A stretch of DNA of 64,000 nucleotides from Maea johnstoni (Eukaryota; Annelida; Polychaeta; Spionida; Magelonidae), in contig OZ012699.1 of assembly GCA_963942565.1 (NCBI GenBank), positions 34,005,503 through 34,069,502 of the forward strand, in the 5' to 3' direction. The translations under genes and the position numbers were made by a program. The notes below the pieces were generated by a model. The model was not told the DNA's origin and did no database searches. It worked only from the letters and a program-made list of their open reading frames with translations. Below, one piece after another: positions 41,401 through 51,719 of this stretch; the stretch's first letter is position 1; each line of letters opens with the position of its first letter.

Positions 41401-42105
41401 GATCCAAGCATGAATATGGCCGCACATGTGTCAAAGGCAGTCAAATCTGCAAACTATCACCTTCGAAACATTGGAAGGATCAGAAAATACTTGACTGCAG
41501 AATCAACTAAAGGTGCTGTCATATCCCTGGTAACCTCAAGATTCGACTACTGCAATGGACTTCTCTGTGGAATACCTGAAGAGCTAATATGTAAGCTCCA
41601 GAGAGTACAAAATAATGCCGCCAGGGTGATCACACTCACAAAGAAGTATGACCATATCACTCCAGTACTAAAGGAACTTCACTGGTTACCAGTCAGGAAG
41701 AGAATTGAATTCAAGATTCTTCTCCTGGCGTACAAGTGTTTGCATGGAACTGCACCCTCTTACCTGAGGGAAATGCTGAAAGAGTATGTCCCACCACGGA
41801 CACTGAGATCAACATCCAAGAACTTACTCTGCGAGCCGAGAACCAACATGAAAACCTACGGTGACAGATCATTTAGTGCCTGTGCCCCAAAACTATGGAA
41901 TCAGCTCCCAAATAATATTCGGGCAGCTGGGAGTGTGGCAATCTTCAAACAACAATTGAAAACACATCTGTTCAAAGATGTATTTATCAAATAACTATGT
42001 GGATATCAACATCTATCCTCTGACAATGAATGTAATGCGCCTTTGAGCATGTTTATATGGAAAGGGCGCAATATCAAATGACAATATATTATTAATATTA
42101 TTATT
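38429..42105 (+). mobile_element. CR1/L2-like LINE, 5'-truncated, split by a CACTA element
   Basis: Starts inside the endonuclease C-terminus (THMSGHILDVIMCRD, DMITDHHLLLCNV). A linker and reverse transcriptase follow: AKSCMLDPIPTWLIK, NYRPVSNLSYISKLLERV, YKPGHSTETALVKVQND, DLSAAFDTIDHDIL, VPQGSVLGPLLFLIYL, IYADDTQLYL, MSQNKLKLNADKTEVLVLG. It ends after FKQQLKTHLFKDVFIK at 41994, with a short 3' UTR ending in TATTATTATT at about 42105. Apart from the CACTA insertion at 39526-40763 the frame reads open, so the copy is fairly recent. The missing 5' endonuclease part reflects 5' truncation. It is inserted in a SET-domain gene. Confidence 0.85.
39526..40763. mobile_element. Non-autonomous CACTA (EnSpm) element, 1238 bp
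   Basis: Begins CACTACTGGCG and ends CGCCAGTAGTG with TTA on both sides (39523-39525 and 40764-40766). The flanks rejoin into an unbroken LINE frame (SAY|KPGH). The inverted ends extend for ~50 bp (aaacgtcgtgaaaaagtcgtg). The subterminal parts are packed with dozens of TCGTGAAAA / TTTTCACGA words, while the middle (about 40020-40510) lacks them. No transposase is encoded. Confidence 0.95.
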
Positions 42106-42540
42106 ATTGATGGAGTGGCCTGGCCAGGATGGTCAATGACCTGCCTCATCAGGTGGCCAACTGTTACATGAAGAAAGTTGTTGTTGCAAAAGCCCCCCAC
42201 ATTTTTTTATTTGCTAAAGAATACATAAAGTCTGGAGAGGAGCTTCGGTATGATTACAGGGATGTCAAGAACATGCCTTGGAGAACAAAGGCTGGAATAT
42301 CAGAAAATCTGAGTGAAGAGTCAGATGCTGGAATATCAGAAAATCTGAGTGAAGAGTCAGATGTGAAGGGATGCCCAATGGCAGAGGAGTCCCCCAAAGA
42401 AAAACCCAGAGATCCTGTAAGCCCTCTGCCAACCCAGGATTTCGTCATAGAGACAATGCCTCTTGCCCTCACCCAGGATGAAACTGCCCCTGGGAAGCTT
42501 GGCCTGATGACTAGAAATCTTATTATAGATAGGATTTACC
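42106..42540 (+). pseudogene. SET-domain methyltransferase fragment, C-terminal half
   Basis: WSGLARMVNDLPHQVANCYM, then KAPHIFLFAKEYIKSGEELR + YDYRDVKNMPWR. These match the SET C-terminal boxes 'G.LVND......NC..K' and 'P...LFA...I..GEEL.YDYG'; the catalytic-pocket Tyr of YDY is present, and R replaces the usual G after it. A 12-residue unit AGISENLSEESD is duplicated in tandem (42291-42360) just after the domain. A Ser/Glu/Pro-rich tail runs into the right inverted repeat. Confidence 0.7.
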
Positions 42541-42684
42541 TCCTTCAACCAGCTAGCTTCACCACGCGCTGCTACGCTGCGTTCCAAAGTTCCGCGCACA
42601 AAAACAGAAAGAAAACAACAAGACCAAGAGGGGTGGGTGGGAAATTCACGAGCCACTCAATATCCGCGAAGCTCTGCTCCGTAA
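42539..42684 (-). repeat. Inverted repeat, right copy (pairs with 38045-38199)
   Basis: Complement of the left copy. It is read through by the C-terminal tail of the SET frame (LLQPASFTTRCYAAFQS), which is therefore partly repeat-derived. Confidence 0.75.
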
Positions 42685-42734
42685 CTGGCCTAGTGTAAAG
42701 ACATGGAAACCAGACACAAAAACTTTAAGTGCAG

Positions 42735-42868
42735 ACCAAGTGGTTTGGTCATAAAACCATCTTTTCCCCACACAGGGGCATCACTAGATTATTTTGTGTC
42801 GTCTATATGCTTTGGTGATGGTGTAATGGAGGTCAAGTGCCCATACTGTATACGATTCGAGAAAGTAA
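42735..42868 (+). pseudogene. YqaJ-type recombinase/exonuclease fragment
   Basis: LVIKPSFPHTGASLDYFVSS + ICFGDGVMEVKCPY. The pattern 'P..P.LGASPDG.V.C.CCG.G..E(I/V)KCPY' is the conserved core of YqaJ-like nucleases, where D and the E-x-K pair bind metal. Here the E-V-K is present and D of SPDG appears as LDY. It ends at a plausible donor (gagaaa|gtaagt). Such domains in invertebrates travel with mobile elements. Only ~45 residues remain. Confidence 0.55.
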
Positions 42869-42926
42869 GTTAGGTTGAGGATCAAATATCCTACCTCAAA
42901 AAAGACGTAACAGTGATGGAATGAAT

Positions 42927-43620
42927 GAATGAATGATTGCTTAAAGGCACATCAGCACTCAAAGGCCATTTGGTGCAATAATCTGTGTAAAGTAATGGTC
43001 CTTTATCATTGTAGAAAACAACAACAAAACAGTACATATATAAAAAATATTCACAGAAAAATGAATAATCTCAGATGTAGTACATACAAGGTTGTTTCAA
43101 AAGAAACTAAATTCTTAAAATACGTTACAATCGGTAAAATATACCAATCTCATGTGAACAAGATAAAGTTCCTTAAAAACTACTTACCTTAAAATGTATA
43201 TTTCTGGATTCGATAAAATCAACACAATTTAATAAGATATGTTTGACAGTCAAACGACAATCACTTTTTCCTTATTTAGAAGAAAGGATTGAGTTAAGTG
43301 AGTGTGGCCAATTTGTGACCTTGCTAAAACACTTTCCTCATGCCTGATGATTCTAGGCCACAGACCAAGCCGAGGATGAATTGCATGTAATTTGTTGTTG
43401 ATGGCCTAATCCCACTTGGACTGGCATATGCGTATTGAAAGGACATTTAATGTATTTCTTAAGATCACCACAAGGAATGGGAATATGTTATAGTCCTGCC
43501 TTGGCGGTAGCATCCGCTTTTTCATTACCCCTAATGCCAACATGACTGGGAACCCAGTAAAATAATATTCTTTTCTCGTGGTACTATACTAGCCGATGAT
43601 GGCGTTCCAGTATCTTCATG
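42927..43620 (-). mobile_element. 3' part of an RNase H-bearing LINE
   Basis: Minus strand: ILFYWVPSHVGIRGNEKADA + TAKA (RNase H C-terminal box, H and D catalytic), then CRLTVKHILLNCVDFIESRN, the usual 'C....T..H.L..C......R' end domain of I/Jockey-type LINEs. A 3' UTR ends in an ATTC repeat at 42927-42942. Stops occur between the blocks. Two other 3' ends of the family are at 27421-27515 and 46300-46385. Confidence 0.7.
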
Positions 43621-43869
43621 ACAAGAGGATGTGTTCAGTATAGAAATAACCTAGCTGCCATACGAACAAATGTTTGTCATTTTTTGATTACTACCTAGTA
43701 AGACTGCTCAGAGTTGCCCTCAATACCATACATTAAGGAGATCGCAGATGGGTACATGTATACTGGTCTCAGCCTGGATCTGAAATACACCGGTACCTGG
43801 CTGTAAACACTTGCATATCCTGCATACTGAGAGTTACCACAGGATTACAGTAACACTTATCAAGTAGAG

Positions 43870-44080
43870 GATGTAGGAAAGGACATATCAAGTATATTGA
43901 TAGCCTTTATCCCTGTATTACATCTTTCATTGAAATACAAGTCGCTTGTTCATTGCTAAAGAAGGATCCGAAATTGTGATTGTGGTCTGTGCTGTTCAAC
44001 ACCAGATGAGCAACACTGATTGTGGGGTCTTTGCATCTGACTTACTACTGGGGAACCCTACGCTGGCATGGCACCCTGCT
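43870..44080 (+). pseudogene. ULP1-type cysteine protease fragment
   Basis: In two adjoining frames: KYIDSLYPCITSFIEIQVAC then SEIVIVVCAVQHQMSNTDCG + VFASDLLLGNP. The series 'VYDSLY......I..QVA.LL......I.....VQ.Q....DCGVFA' is the C-terminal half of ULP1/C48-type proteases found in many transposons (e.g. Kaonashi MULEs of plants). The catalytic Cys of DCG and the upstream oxyanion Gln are visible; the His and Asp parts are missing. A frameshift separates the blocks. Confidence 0.6.
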
Positions 44081-44190
44081 CGCCTTATAAAAGAATGGGG
44101 ATGTGTGGATCTGTCTATGGATTCCATGCATCTAAAAGATCCCTTGATGCTCTTTGGATTTAAAGGCTCTGCTCTTTCTCTTTACTTTAC
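44046..44190 (+). repeat. Repeat block shared with 45690-45825
   Basis: 'ggaaccctacgctgg...ggcaccctgct.gcctta..aaagaa' through 'ttggatttaaaggctct' recurs at 45690-45825 with about 85% identity, ahead of the second recombinase copy. Confidence 0.7.
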
Positions 44191-44464
44191 TTTCACTTTA
44201 CGAAAAAGTTATGCCAACATCAGGAGTGCCATACAGCGCCATATAACATCTGCCCCATATACAACAAACTATGAATATTTTTCAAGATCCAGTCTTTATA
44301 CAGGCTAAAACATGTACAAGGGGAAGTTGAAAGAAATAAAAACAAGTGGAAAAGACAAAGCACAAAAGTCCCTTGAGTGATGAGGACATGTTAAAATTAA
44401 AGTTGCACTAGAAATCTCGTATGAATAACCCATAGGGCCTCCAAGAGAAAGTCATGTTTGATCT

Positions 44465-45180
44465 CTCTACATTTTGGGGAAAGGAAGACGGGAGGGACTT
44501 TGGGAATTAAATCGGGATAGTTTTGAGTTTGTAGTAGATGGGGAAGGAAATGAGTATACCCGCCTTCCCTTCAATGAGTTTGACAAAAATCACTGTGATG
44601 TGACTGATATCGAGTCAGATGAGACTGACAAGCGCATGAACAGCCAGAATGAAGATGATTGCCCAGTGGCCTAAATAAAGAGGTATATATCACATCTGAA
44701 TGTTGACCATGAAGCCTCAATCTTTCAGCGTCCAAACCCACACTACACTAGTACTACAAGTCACTGATATGACTGCATGCCATTAGTAGGAAAATGTGCC
44801 TTGGGAGGCGGCTGATGAGGCGTCTCTCCTGTGAAAGCAATATACCAACCATTGCATCAGAGCCACTACAGTAACCAATCTAAAACACCAGGGTTTCTCC
44901 AATGCAGATGTCTGTAGCATGACGGGTCACAAAAGTGAGACTAGTTTAGTCAACTATTGTAAAGAACCATGTGACTCTAAAAAGAAAGACTGTAGACTGC
45001 ACTTTTTCAGAAGGGACGCAAAGAAGCAAGTGCTACTGTATCATCTGGTCCAGAATCTTTCAGAAGTAACACTGAGAGTAAGCTCTGACACAAAATCTCA
45101 GTCACTGCTCCTATCTATGCTACTTGCGTAGTCACAAAATGTTTTCTGGAGCTATTTTCAATGACCCTGTCAACCTCCAC
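44465..45180 (+). pseudogene. DUF3504/Crypton-type tyrosine recombinase, copy 1
   Basis: Broken frames in order: LWELNRDSFEFVVDGEGNEY, LPFNEFDKNHCDV, DKRMNSQNEDDCPVA, KRYISHLNVDHEASIFQRPN, YTNHCIRATTVTNLKHQGFS, NADVCSMTGHKSETSLVNYC and SGAIFNDPVNLHVHMPNS. This is the full signature of Crypton-derived YR proteins (KIAA1958/QRICH1-like DUF3504): 'KNH.G', 'CPV..f..Y...L', 'TNHc.RaT.v..L...Gf....i...TGHk...sl..Y'. H-x-x-R and the final Y are visible. Stops and frameshifts between blocks show it is dead. Confidence 0.75.
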
Positions 45181-45310
45181 GTTCACATGCCAAATAGCAA
45201 GTAAATAAGATAGAAGTAGTTGATTAGAAATGGAATGTAAATACAGTGTATGTGTACACATATACATGAAAAGGATGATGCAAATTCCATGCGAATACCT
45301 TTAACTCTGA

Positions 45311-45502
45311 AATCATAAGCAACATATCAAATGTATATATGTATATCATGTAGAATACTATATATTGAGTATTCGATTATACTGGATGGCCAGTGCGGCA
45401 TACTAAAATCATAAGCAACATATCAAATGTATATATATATATCATGTAGAATACTATATATTGAGTATTCGATTATACTGGATGGCCAGTGCGGCATACT
45501 AA
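45311..45502. repeat. 2 x 96-bp tandem duplication
   Basis: Two nearly identical units starting aatcataagcaacatatc at 45311 and 45407. Very recent, with only a few differences in the tatata stretch. Confidence 0.85.
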
Positions 45503-45828
45503 AATGCAGTCCGTGTTGTTTCCTACTGTGCGATTTTTATTATGTATTATAAATGAAAAATATGTCACATCTTATATTGTTTTCGTACTTTCCTTTATCA
45601 TTTAAATTCAATTCAATAGCGAATCCAAAGCTCCATGGACCCCGCAAGGGGCACACCTTATGGTGTGCAATAGGCGTTGGCACCTCCCTTGGAACCCTAA
45701 GCTGGTGGGCACCCTGCTTGCCTTATGAAAGAAGGGGGATGTGTGGGTCTGTCTATGGATACCCTGCATCTAAACTATCCCTTAGTCCTTTTTGGATCTG
45801 AAGGCTCTCCTTTCACCTAGAATAATTA

Positions 45829-46281
45829 CCGTATTCTCTTGAATAAGCGCACGGTCCCGAATAAGCGCACCCCCTCCCCCCCCCCCTATTTTTGCGGAAA
45901 CTTGGGTATCAGCAAGCGCCAAAGATCGTCTCCTTATATAAAATCTCCCCCCAGAAGTAACCAAAACACATACCTTTCCTCTTGCCATGTCTGCAAACCA
46001 GCGCAGAATTCCGCCATTTCAGCAGTCCCTTCGCACTCTCACTGTTCATATTCGCCGCATTATCGTACTATTGACCAATTAACAATCTTTTCATGTGCGG
46101 ATTGTTTCGGCAAACGTCTAAAGCACAATGAATAGCGAGAGTGCAAAGGTGCAATAACAGTCATTACACTCCGATCGGCAATCATTGAGGGGTGGGGTTA
46201 TACGGATGTTTGACAACAGCCCTTCTACAATAAATTTTCCCAAACTCTACCCGCACGGTGCACTTATTCAAGAGAGTACGG
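45829..46281. mobile_element. Tc1/mariner- or pogo-type MITE, TA flanks
   Basis: Ends CCGTATTCTCTTGAATAAGC and, complemented, CCGTACTCTCTTGAATAAGT, flanked by TA (45827-45828 and 46282-46283). 453 bp. The interior includes a C-rich run after the left end. Confidence 0.85.
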
Positions 46282-46299
46282 TAAACTTTTTCATTGTTA

Positions 46300-46385
46300 T
46301 TCAACAATGACAAAGGACCACTTTTTGATAATATTTCATGGCACTAAATGACCTCTGTGTGTCAAACACTCATTCATTCCCGCAA
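46300..46385 (+). repeat. 3' end of an RNase H-bearing LINE
   Basis: 'gaccactttttgata...ggcactaaatgacctctg...caaacactcattcatt' is the complement of the block at 42927-43020, here with the 3' tail on the right. Confidence 0.6.
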
Positions 46386-46544
46386 ACTGAAAAGATTTAG
46401 AACATCAGGAAAAGATCAGACCCAATATAAAGTCCCACTTTCAAGTGTCGATTATGAAAATAACTGAATGAGTACTTTGCAAATAGCATATATAGGTCTC
46501 CAACAGTCGTTTTTTATATAATTTTTCAATATGGAAGATGAGAA

Positions 46545-47260
46545 AGTAAAGGGTGATGGAAATTGCACAAAGGAAGCTTAGTTTCTCTGAAAGATGAGGA
46601 AGGGAATGAATAACCCAAACTTGCATACCATGAGTTTGATAAGAATCACGCTGATACAGACATTCAGAAATCAGCTGAACCGTACAAGCGGATGAATGCA
46701 GAGCCTGAAGAGGCGGATTGTCCAGTTGCAAGTTTGAAAAAAATATATCTTTCACTGCTGCATCCAGATAACAATACTTTTTTTCAGAGACCTAGCAAGA
46801 AAACCATTGGTACATGGTATGAAAATCTGGCAGTTGAACGGTGTACCTTAGGGAAATATATGAAAAAGCTGTCCCAGGATGCCGGTCTGTCAGTTATTCA
46901 CACAAACCATTGTTTGAGGGCATCTACTGTCACCTTCCGTAAGAGACGGGGAGTGTCGAACAGTGACATCTGCTCGGTCACTGTGAATAAACAAAAGTGA
47001 AAAAGTCTCATACACTACATTACCAAATGATTCAAGGAAATGCGAGCTTTCCAAAAACCTGCATAACAAAGGGAGGACAACCTCAACCCCTGAAAATCTA
47101 GTGCAATTAGCCTTAACCAGCAAAAATGCATCTGTTTATGCCCCATCGGTTGCTTATAGATGCAGATCTAGCGTCGTCCATGTTTGCTGGGTCTATCTTT
47201 CATGGTCCTGTGAATGTAACTGTTAATGTTCAGGGAAGCAAAGTACAAAAAGAGATTTAA
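46545..47260 (+). pseudogene. DUF3504/Crypton-type tyrosine recombinase, copy 2
   Basis: SLKDEEGNE, AYHEFDKNHADTDIQ, KRMNAEPEEADCPVASLKK, IYLSLLHPDNNTFFQRPSKK, WYENLAVERCTLGKYMKKLS, AGLSVIHTNHCLRASTVTFR, KRRGVSNSDICSVT, then DADLASSMFAGSIFHGPVNV. Same order as copy 1 and better preserved in the middle (46692-47000 open for 102 codons). The R of 'LRAST' within TNHCLR and the GH of 'SVTGH' (here VNK) mark the catalytic region; the latter is altered. With the shared upstream block at 45690-45825 it forms a second unit of a 1.6-kb duplication. Confidence 0.75.
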
Positions 47261-47264
47261 TATG

Positions 47265-48040
47265 AAATTGAACAAAGTGTATAAAAACACTTACACAGGC
47301 CGGATTTTGCCAGAGACTTAGTGTTCTCTGATACAGTCATGATTGGCCTAACTATGAGTAATATTGTATTATTTATAATATAATTATACTCATATATCAG
47401 CTAAATTGTAATCCTGAAGAGTATTATACATCTGTCATACAAGAATAAAGCTATTTGTTATTGTTTCAAATGTCGGAGTTGAGTTCTCTTTATAACCCTA
47501 TGCTCAGTGCCCGCTCGCTGCCAGGCCGAGGTCACACTTGGCGAGCAAGTAACAGCGCAGTTCGCTCAAAGTGGAGTATGTTTATTGTTTGAAATTCATT
47601 TTTTCTTCTTTCATCATGCTTTAATAATAAGTTAGCTGTGTGGCGACTTAAGCTTCGGACATGCTGCCAACCTGTCCTCCACGCAATCACCTCGGACTTA
47701 GAGGCAGGTCCTCAGCTTAATTCGCCACCCAACTCTCCGCCGCTAACTCAAACCCTAGCTATAACTAAAAATAGTCTATTCTCAATTGTATGAATACATG
47801 TAGCTAATGACCATGATTAGATATAAATGATGTTTAATCATCAAAAAATCTCCATCCAATGCTTTTGGATTAGAAGGCGATTCACCATATCATGCAAGTG
47901 TGTGTTAGTGTTGCTTAATTCTGTACACCAGATGAAAATAATGAGGAATATGAATATGAAAGCTAATAAGTCATTCAGAAGAGGTAAGCATAGAGTAAAG
48001 GAAAAATCTTCTAAAATTTATCTTAAATAAAAGGGTCAGT
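47265..48040. other. Non-coding, nothing recognised
   Basis: AT-rich with an aataaa at 47446-47451 that could be an old polyadenylation signal after the second recombinase copy. Confidence 0.35.
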
Positions 48041-48043
48041 TGC

Positions 48044-48239
48044 AATTTAAGATAAATTGGCCAATACAAGATGACGCAAAAACTTGAAAAAAAGACTGAA
48101 ACCCTGGCATATGGGTTCTCATTTGAGAGTATTCAGGGAGAGCTATCCAATGAACACGAACATGACAGGGTTTAGATGGTTTTCTACAAATCTTTGCGTC
48201 CTTGTACTTTGGACGAAGTAGCCTCAGCATTGGAAGGGT
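48044..48239 (+). repeat. piggyBac-type MITE, decayed
   Basis: Shares 'ttggccaatacaa.atgac.caaaaa', 'tgaaaccctggca', 'gagctatccaatgaacac' and 'gcctcagcattggaaggg' with 62853-63059. The left terminus is altered. Confidence 0.7.
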
Positions 48240-48249
48240 GGCCTGTGGA

Positions 48250-49999
48250 GTTGATTGGTGAATACATCTTTTAGGTCACTCTGAGAATTTTACATAGGGC
48301 AGGGCTTCCGAGTGATCCACATTACTAATGCTGGGACCAAATCCAGGCTGAGCAACCACGACTGGAAAACATGATTTTTGTGTCATTTCCACAGAGTTGT
48401 AGGATAATTTTTTATCACTCAAATGCGCTATAATAGCCATTAAGACCTGCTACTGAGCATTGGTGCACCAATGCTCAGCGGCAGATGTGATCCCTATAAC
48501 CGGATAACACCTACGTTTTAGCGGCAGATCTTAGTAGATTTTTAAAAAAAGGCACTGCCCTGGCTGAGTAGTTACATTCCCTCAGCAAAAAAAGTATTTC
48601 AAACTAGCAGATGAATGCCTCGCCCTAAACTGTATCATTATCTTAGCCTTGGACCAATATAACTAAGAGGGATAGGCAAGGAGTGCCCAGTTCCCATTGG
48701 CGCCGTGATAAGCGCATAGCCTCGATCGGCGCATTCTATTTTGGGCGAGTGTGACTGCAGTGACGTCACTACCCGCCATAGCCACATAAAGACAGCAATG
48801 TTGAACTGAAAATTCTATCTTTGTCAGTTTTCCATTCAATTTTCTCGGTAATTTTACTAGCTAGAGTATTAAGTATTACGCCATTCTAAAGATGAGAATT
48901 AATATTATGGAAAAATGTAGTTTTGATGAGGCATTTCCTGAATTAATCTTGTAAAATGAGTTGTTTTGTGACGATAAGTTCAGTGCAACTGTACTTAAGT
49001 GTGGAGAAGCACAATCCTATTCAAACACTTGCCACGTCGACATGAATACTTAGCTAAAATATTCCTAAAAGTCAGCTTTAAATATGCAATTCTCATATTG
49101 TGAATACTATGTTAATACTAGATCATTACTGAAAGACATTAGGCATCCCCTTCAAAAGTAAATAAAAGTGCTGGATAAATAAATCACTGACTCTCTATTA
49201 AGGTATCACCAAAAATATCTTGTTTTTGACACAGGCTTTTTAGTTCCTTCTAAGGCGTACCTCAATCTTTTTGTATGGTTACTATAGATACATGTGTATT
49301 TACATACCTATATCTTTAGGCCACTTTGTCCAGGAAAAAATCATAATCAATCATAAAAGTGTATTCATAAATGTATTGAAAACTAGCAGGCTGATCCCTA
49401 CATCCAGTATCTAGGATGTGCAATAAAAGAACTGATCTCCATTGCTTCTTAATCTTTTAAGTATATTGTAGTAGAAGAATAAGAAAAATAAAACAAAGGA
49501 AATTACTATCAGTGTTTCAAAGCCTTTTCTATGAATTTTAACAATAACCCATTCCTTTAAAATCAACTCACAACCCTTTTCAGAAGTGGACATCACTCGC
49601 AATTCCATTCTGAGACTGTTCAGGTTATTTAACACATCATATAAACTGCATCCTTCTGAAGTGCATAAACCTCAGATTAAGTTTGCCACACTTATCTATT
49701 GGTGAGCACCATTGTGTTCAATATACTAGTACTTGCATTTAGTGCAATTAGTGCCATGATGACATCCAACCGAAATCCCCTAGGAGGGAGGAGGATGTGG
49801 GTGCCAAGGAAATTGCATTTACCCTGATTTACCGAAAATGTGATTTCAGTATTAGGATTAGAGAAGTGGGGATGCATTGATTGCGGACAGGATGTGGATA
49901 TCTTAGATATAATAGACATGTCTATTATCCGTCTTGTTTCACTTGCAAGGAATCACTTCCTCTGCTTCTACCTCTTCTTCTATAGATAAATAAGCTTTA
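48250..49999. other. Non-coding, one short palindrome
   Basis: No gene is recognised. Contains a perfect 24-bp palindrome at 48454-48477 (tgagcattggtg + complement) and a TGACGTCA word near 48760. Confidence 0.35.
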
Positions 50000-50007
50000 T
50001 TTCAAGC

Positions 50008-50226
50008 TGAGATGAGTAGACCGGGATCGGGCACTGTCCATGCATCATCAAATGTCGCTGCCTCCCATCTCCTTGGCAACTATCTGACCTAGAAAGTATG
50101 CTGCATGCTAATTGCACAGATCAGATCACGTGACCAAGGCTACACCGCGTAACCCGAGACGCACATACCCTAGGTGCTAGCATGCTGTGCCTATGGCGTT
50201 GCGGTTCAAGGGGATGTATTTCTCTG
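50008..50226. mobile_element. hAT-type MITE (agtagac family), copy 1
   Basis: TGAGATGAGTAGACC...TATTTCTCTG with 8-bp flanks TTTCAAGC / TTTCAAGT (7 of 8). The interior shares 'catcatcaaat.tcgctgcc', 'atcacgtgacca', 'cgcgtaaccc' and 'tagcatgc' with copies 2 and 3. Confidence 0.8.
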
Positions 50227-50239
50227 TTTCAAGTCAGTA

Positions 50240-51170
50240 ATAATTATACATAGTAAACATGAGCAGCGTCTTGTAGACTAAAAAATCTCTCTCCCCCCCA
50301 CCCCTTTACGTCAGACTGAGTGTAATTAATTCCCCAGAAAATAATCGAAATCTTCCCATCTTACAAAGTCCTATTTTATTTGCTCATTCTATTGTATATA
50401 ATAAGTAATAAGTGCTGGACACTTAAAGTGCTATCCGAGTATATTTATGCCATGTATCTATAACCTCTGACACTGTAACCATGTCTTCAGTATTTAAATT
50501 GTTTTACCTTGTATTGTACATGTACATTTTTATACCTAAATAAAAGCAATCGATCAATCAATCATAGAGATCGTTCTTAGCGCATGAATGAATGAATGAG
50601 AACAGCGCCCGTATTTGCTTACATTGTTAAGGAAGTTAGACCTGCAACCACATGCACAGGAGCAACTAGTATTTTTGCAAGCAAGCTGCGAGCAACCAGT
50701 CTCGCTTACATCCGGGCAGAGAAATACATCCCCTCATCTCAGATCCGGGACATCGGTTTGAGGCTAGCAAGATTCGGTACACCGGCCGGTTGCTAATCCA
50801 CTTGTTTTCGCGAAGTACGGGCTAAAGCGACCTCTTTCGGAGGAGTTCAACTCGAACTCGCCACGCCTCCGTCCATTCCTCCTAGACTACACTCTGCCAG
50901 GGCGGCGATACCGTCTTCCGGTGGGATTGCTACACGACTAGACTAGTGCCAGTCCTCTGAGGTGCTGCGTGCGCACAATAGTCCTATGTGACGTGATTTT
51001 AGGCTGGCGCTAGTCTACACTCCCCCAGCCTCGTAGTAAAATCAAGATGGAGGTTACAAATGTAAACAGGTAAATGGTAATTCTCAACATCAATCCATTT
51101 TAAGACCGAATAGGAGCAACGAGTCGTACATGTATATCCACATACTAGACTCGGTTTGTGTCTCTATCCA
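50240..51170. other. Non-coding, nothing firm
   Basis: Mixed composition, CpG-richer around 50590-51010. One 66-codon open frame has no recognisable content. Confidence 0.35.
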
Positions 51171-51174
51171 GGCC

Positions 51175-51216
51175 AGCTGTTCTTTGTTTACTGACGTCAG
51201 TAAACAAAGAACAGCT
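51175..51216. repeat. Perfect 42-bp palindrome centred on a CRE
   Basis: AGCTGTTCTTTGTTTACTGAC is followed immediately by its exact complement. The centre is TGACGTCA (CREB/ATF site), flanked by forkhead-like TGTTTAC words on both sides. It has no loop. Confidence 0.95.
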
Positions 51217-51310
51217 ATAGTCCACAGGACAGGTGCCTGCCAGAGGCTGGAATCAGGAATGTTAGTGTCCCCAGACAGTAAACAAAAAACGAATAAAAAG
51301 CTTGTTTTGA

Positions 51311-51388
51311 CCTGTATTCCATACTACCCCACCATCCCTATATACATATTATATATATAGGGATAGTGGGGGGAGTATGGAATACAGG
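51311..51388. repeat. 78-bp hairpin
   Basis: cctgtattccatactacccc at the left pairs with ggggagtatggaatacagg at the right across an AT-rich (tatata) centre. It begins ~95 bp after the 42-bp palindrome. Confidence 0.85.
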
Positions 51389-51426
51389 AATTTTTATTCA
51401 TTATTTATTTATTTCTTTGTCAGACC

Positions 51427-51656
51427 TGAGAGAAGTAGACAGGGAGTGGGCACTGGTCATGAATCATCAAATTTCGCTGCCTCTCACTATCTGACCTAGA
51501 TAGGATGACATTCCCCAGCCAGCCAGTGCATGCTTACTGCAAAGATCACGTGACCAATACAACCCCAGGCTACAGCGCGTAACCCAAGGCGCAGATGCCG
51601 TAGAGGCTAGCATGCAGTACCTATGAGGTTGCGGATCAAGGGGATGTATTTCTCTG
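51427..51656. mobile_element. hAT-type MITE (agtagac family), copy 2
   Basis: TGAGAGAAGTAGACAGGG...TATTTCTCTG with a perfect 8-bp duplication GTCAGACC (51419-51426 and 51657-51664). 230 bp. Confidence 0.88.
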
Positions 51657-51719
51657 GTCAGACCTGTGCATAGTCTGTCTGACTTGAGTTTGGCAACTAC
51701 TTTTTCCACTTTTTTGGGA

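Noticed and set aside
45839-46135. 98-codon frame at 45839
   Set aside because: Lies wholly within the TA-flanked MITE and begins in its terminal inverted repeat.
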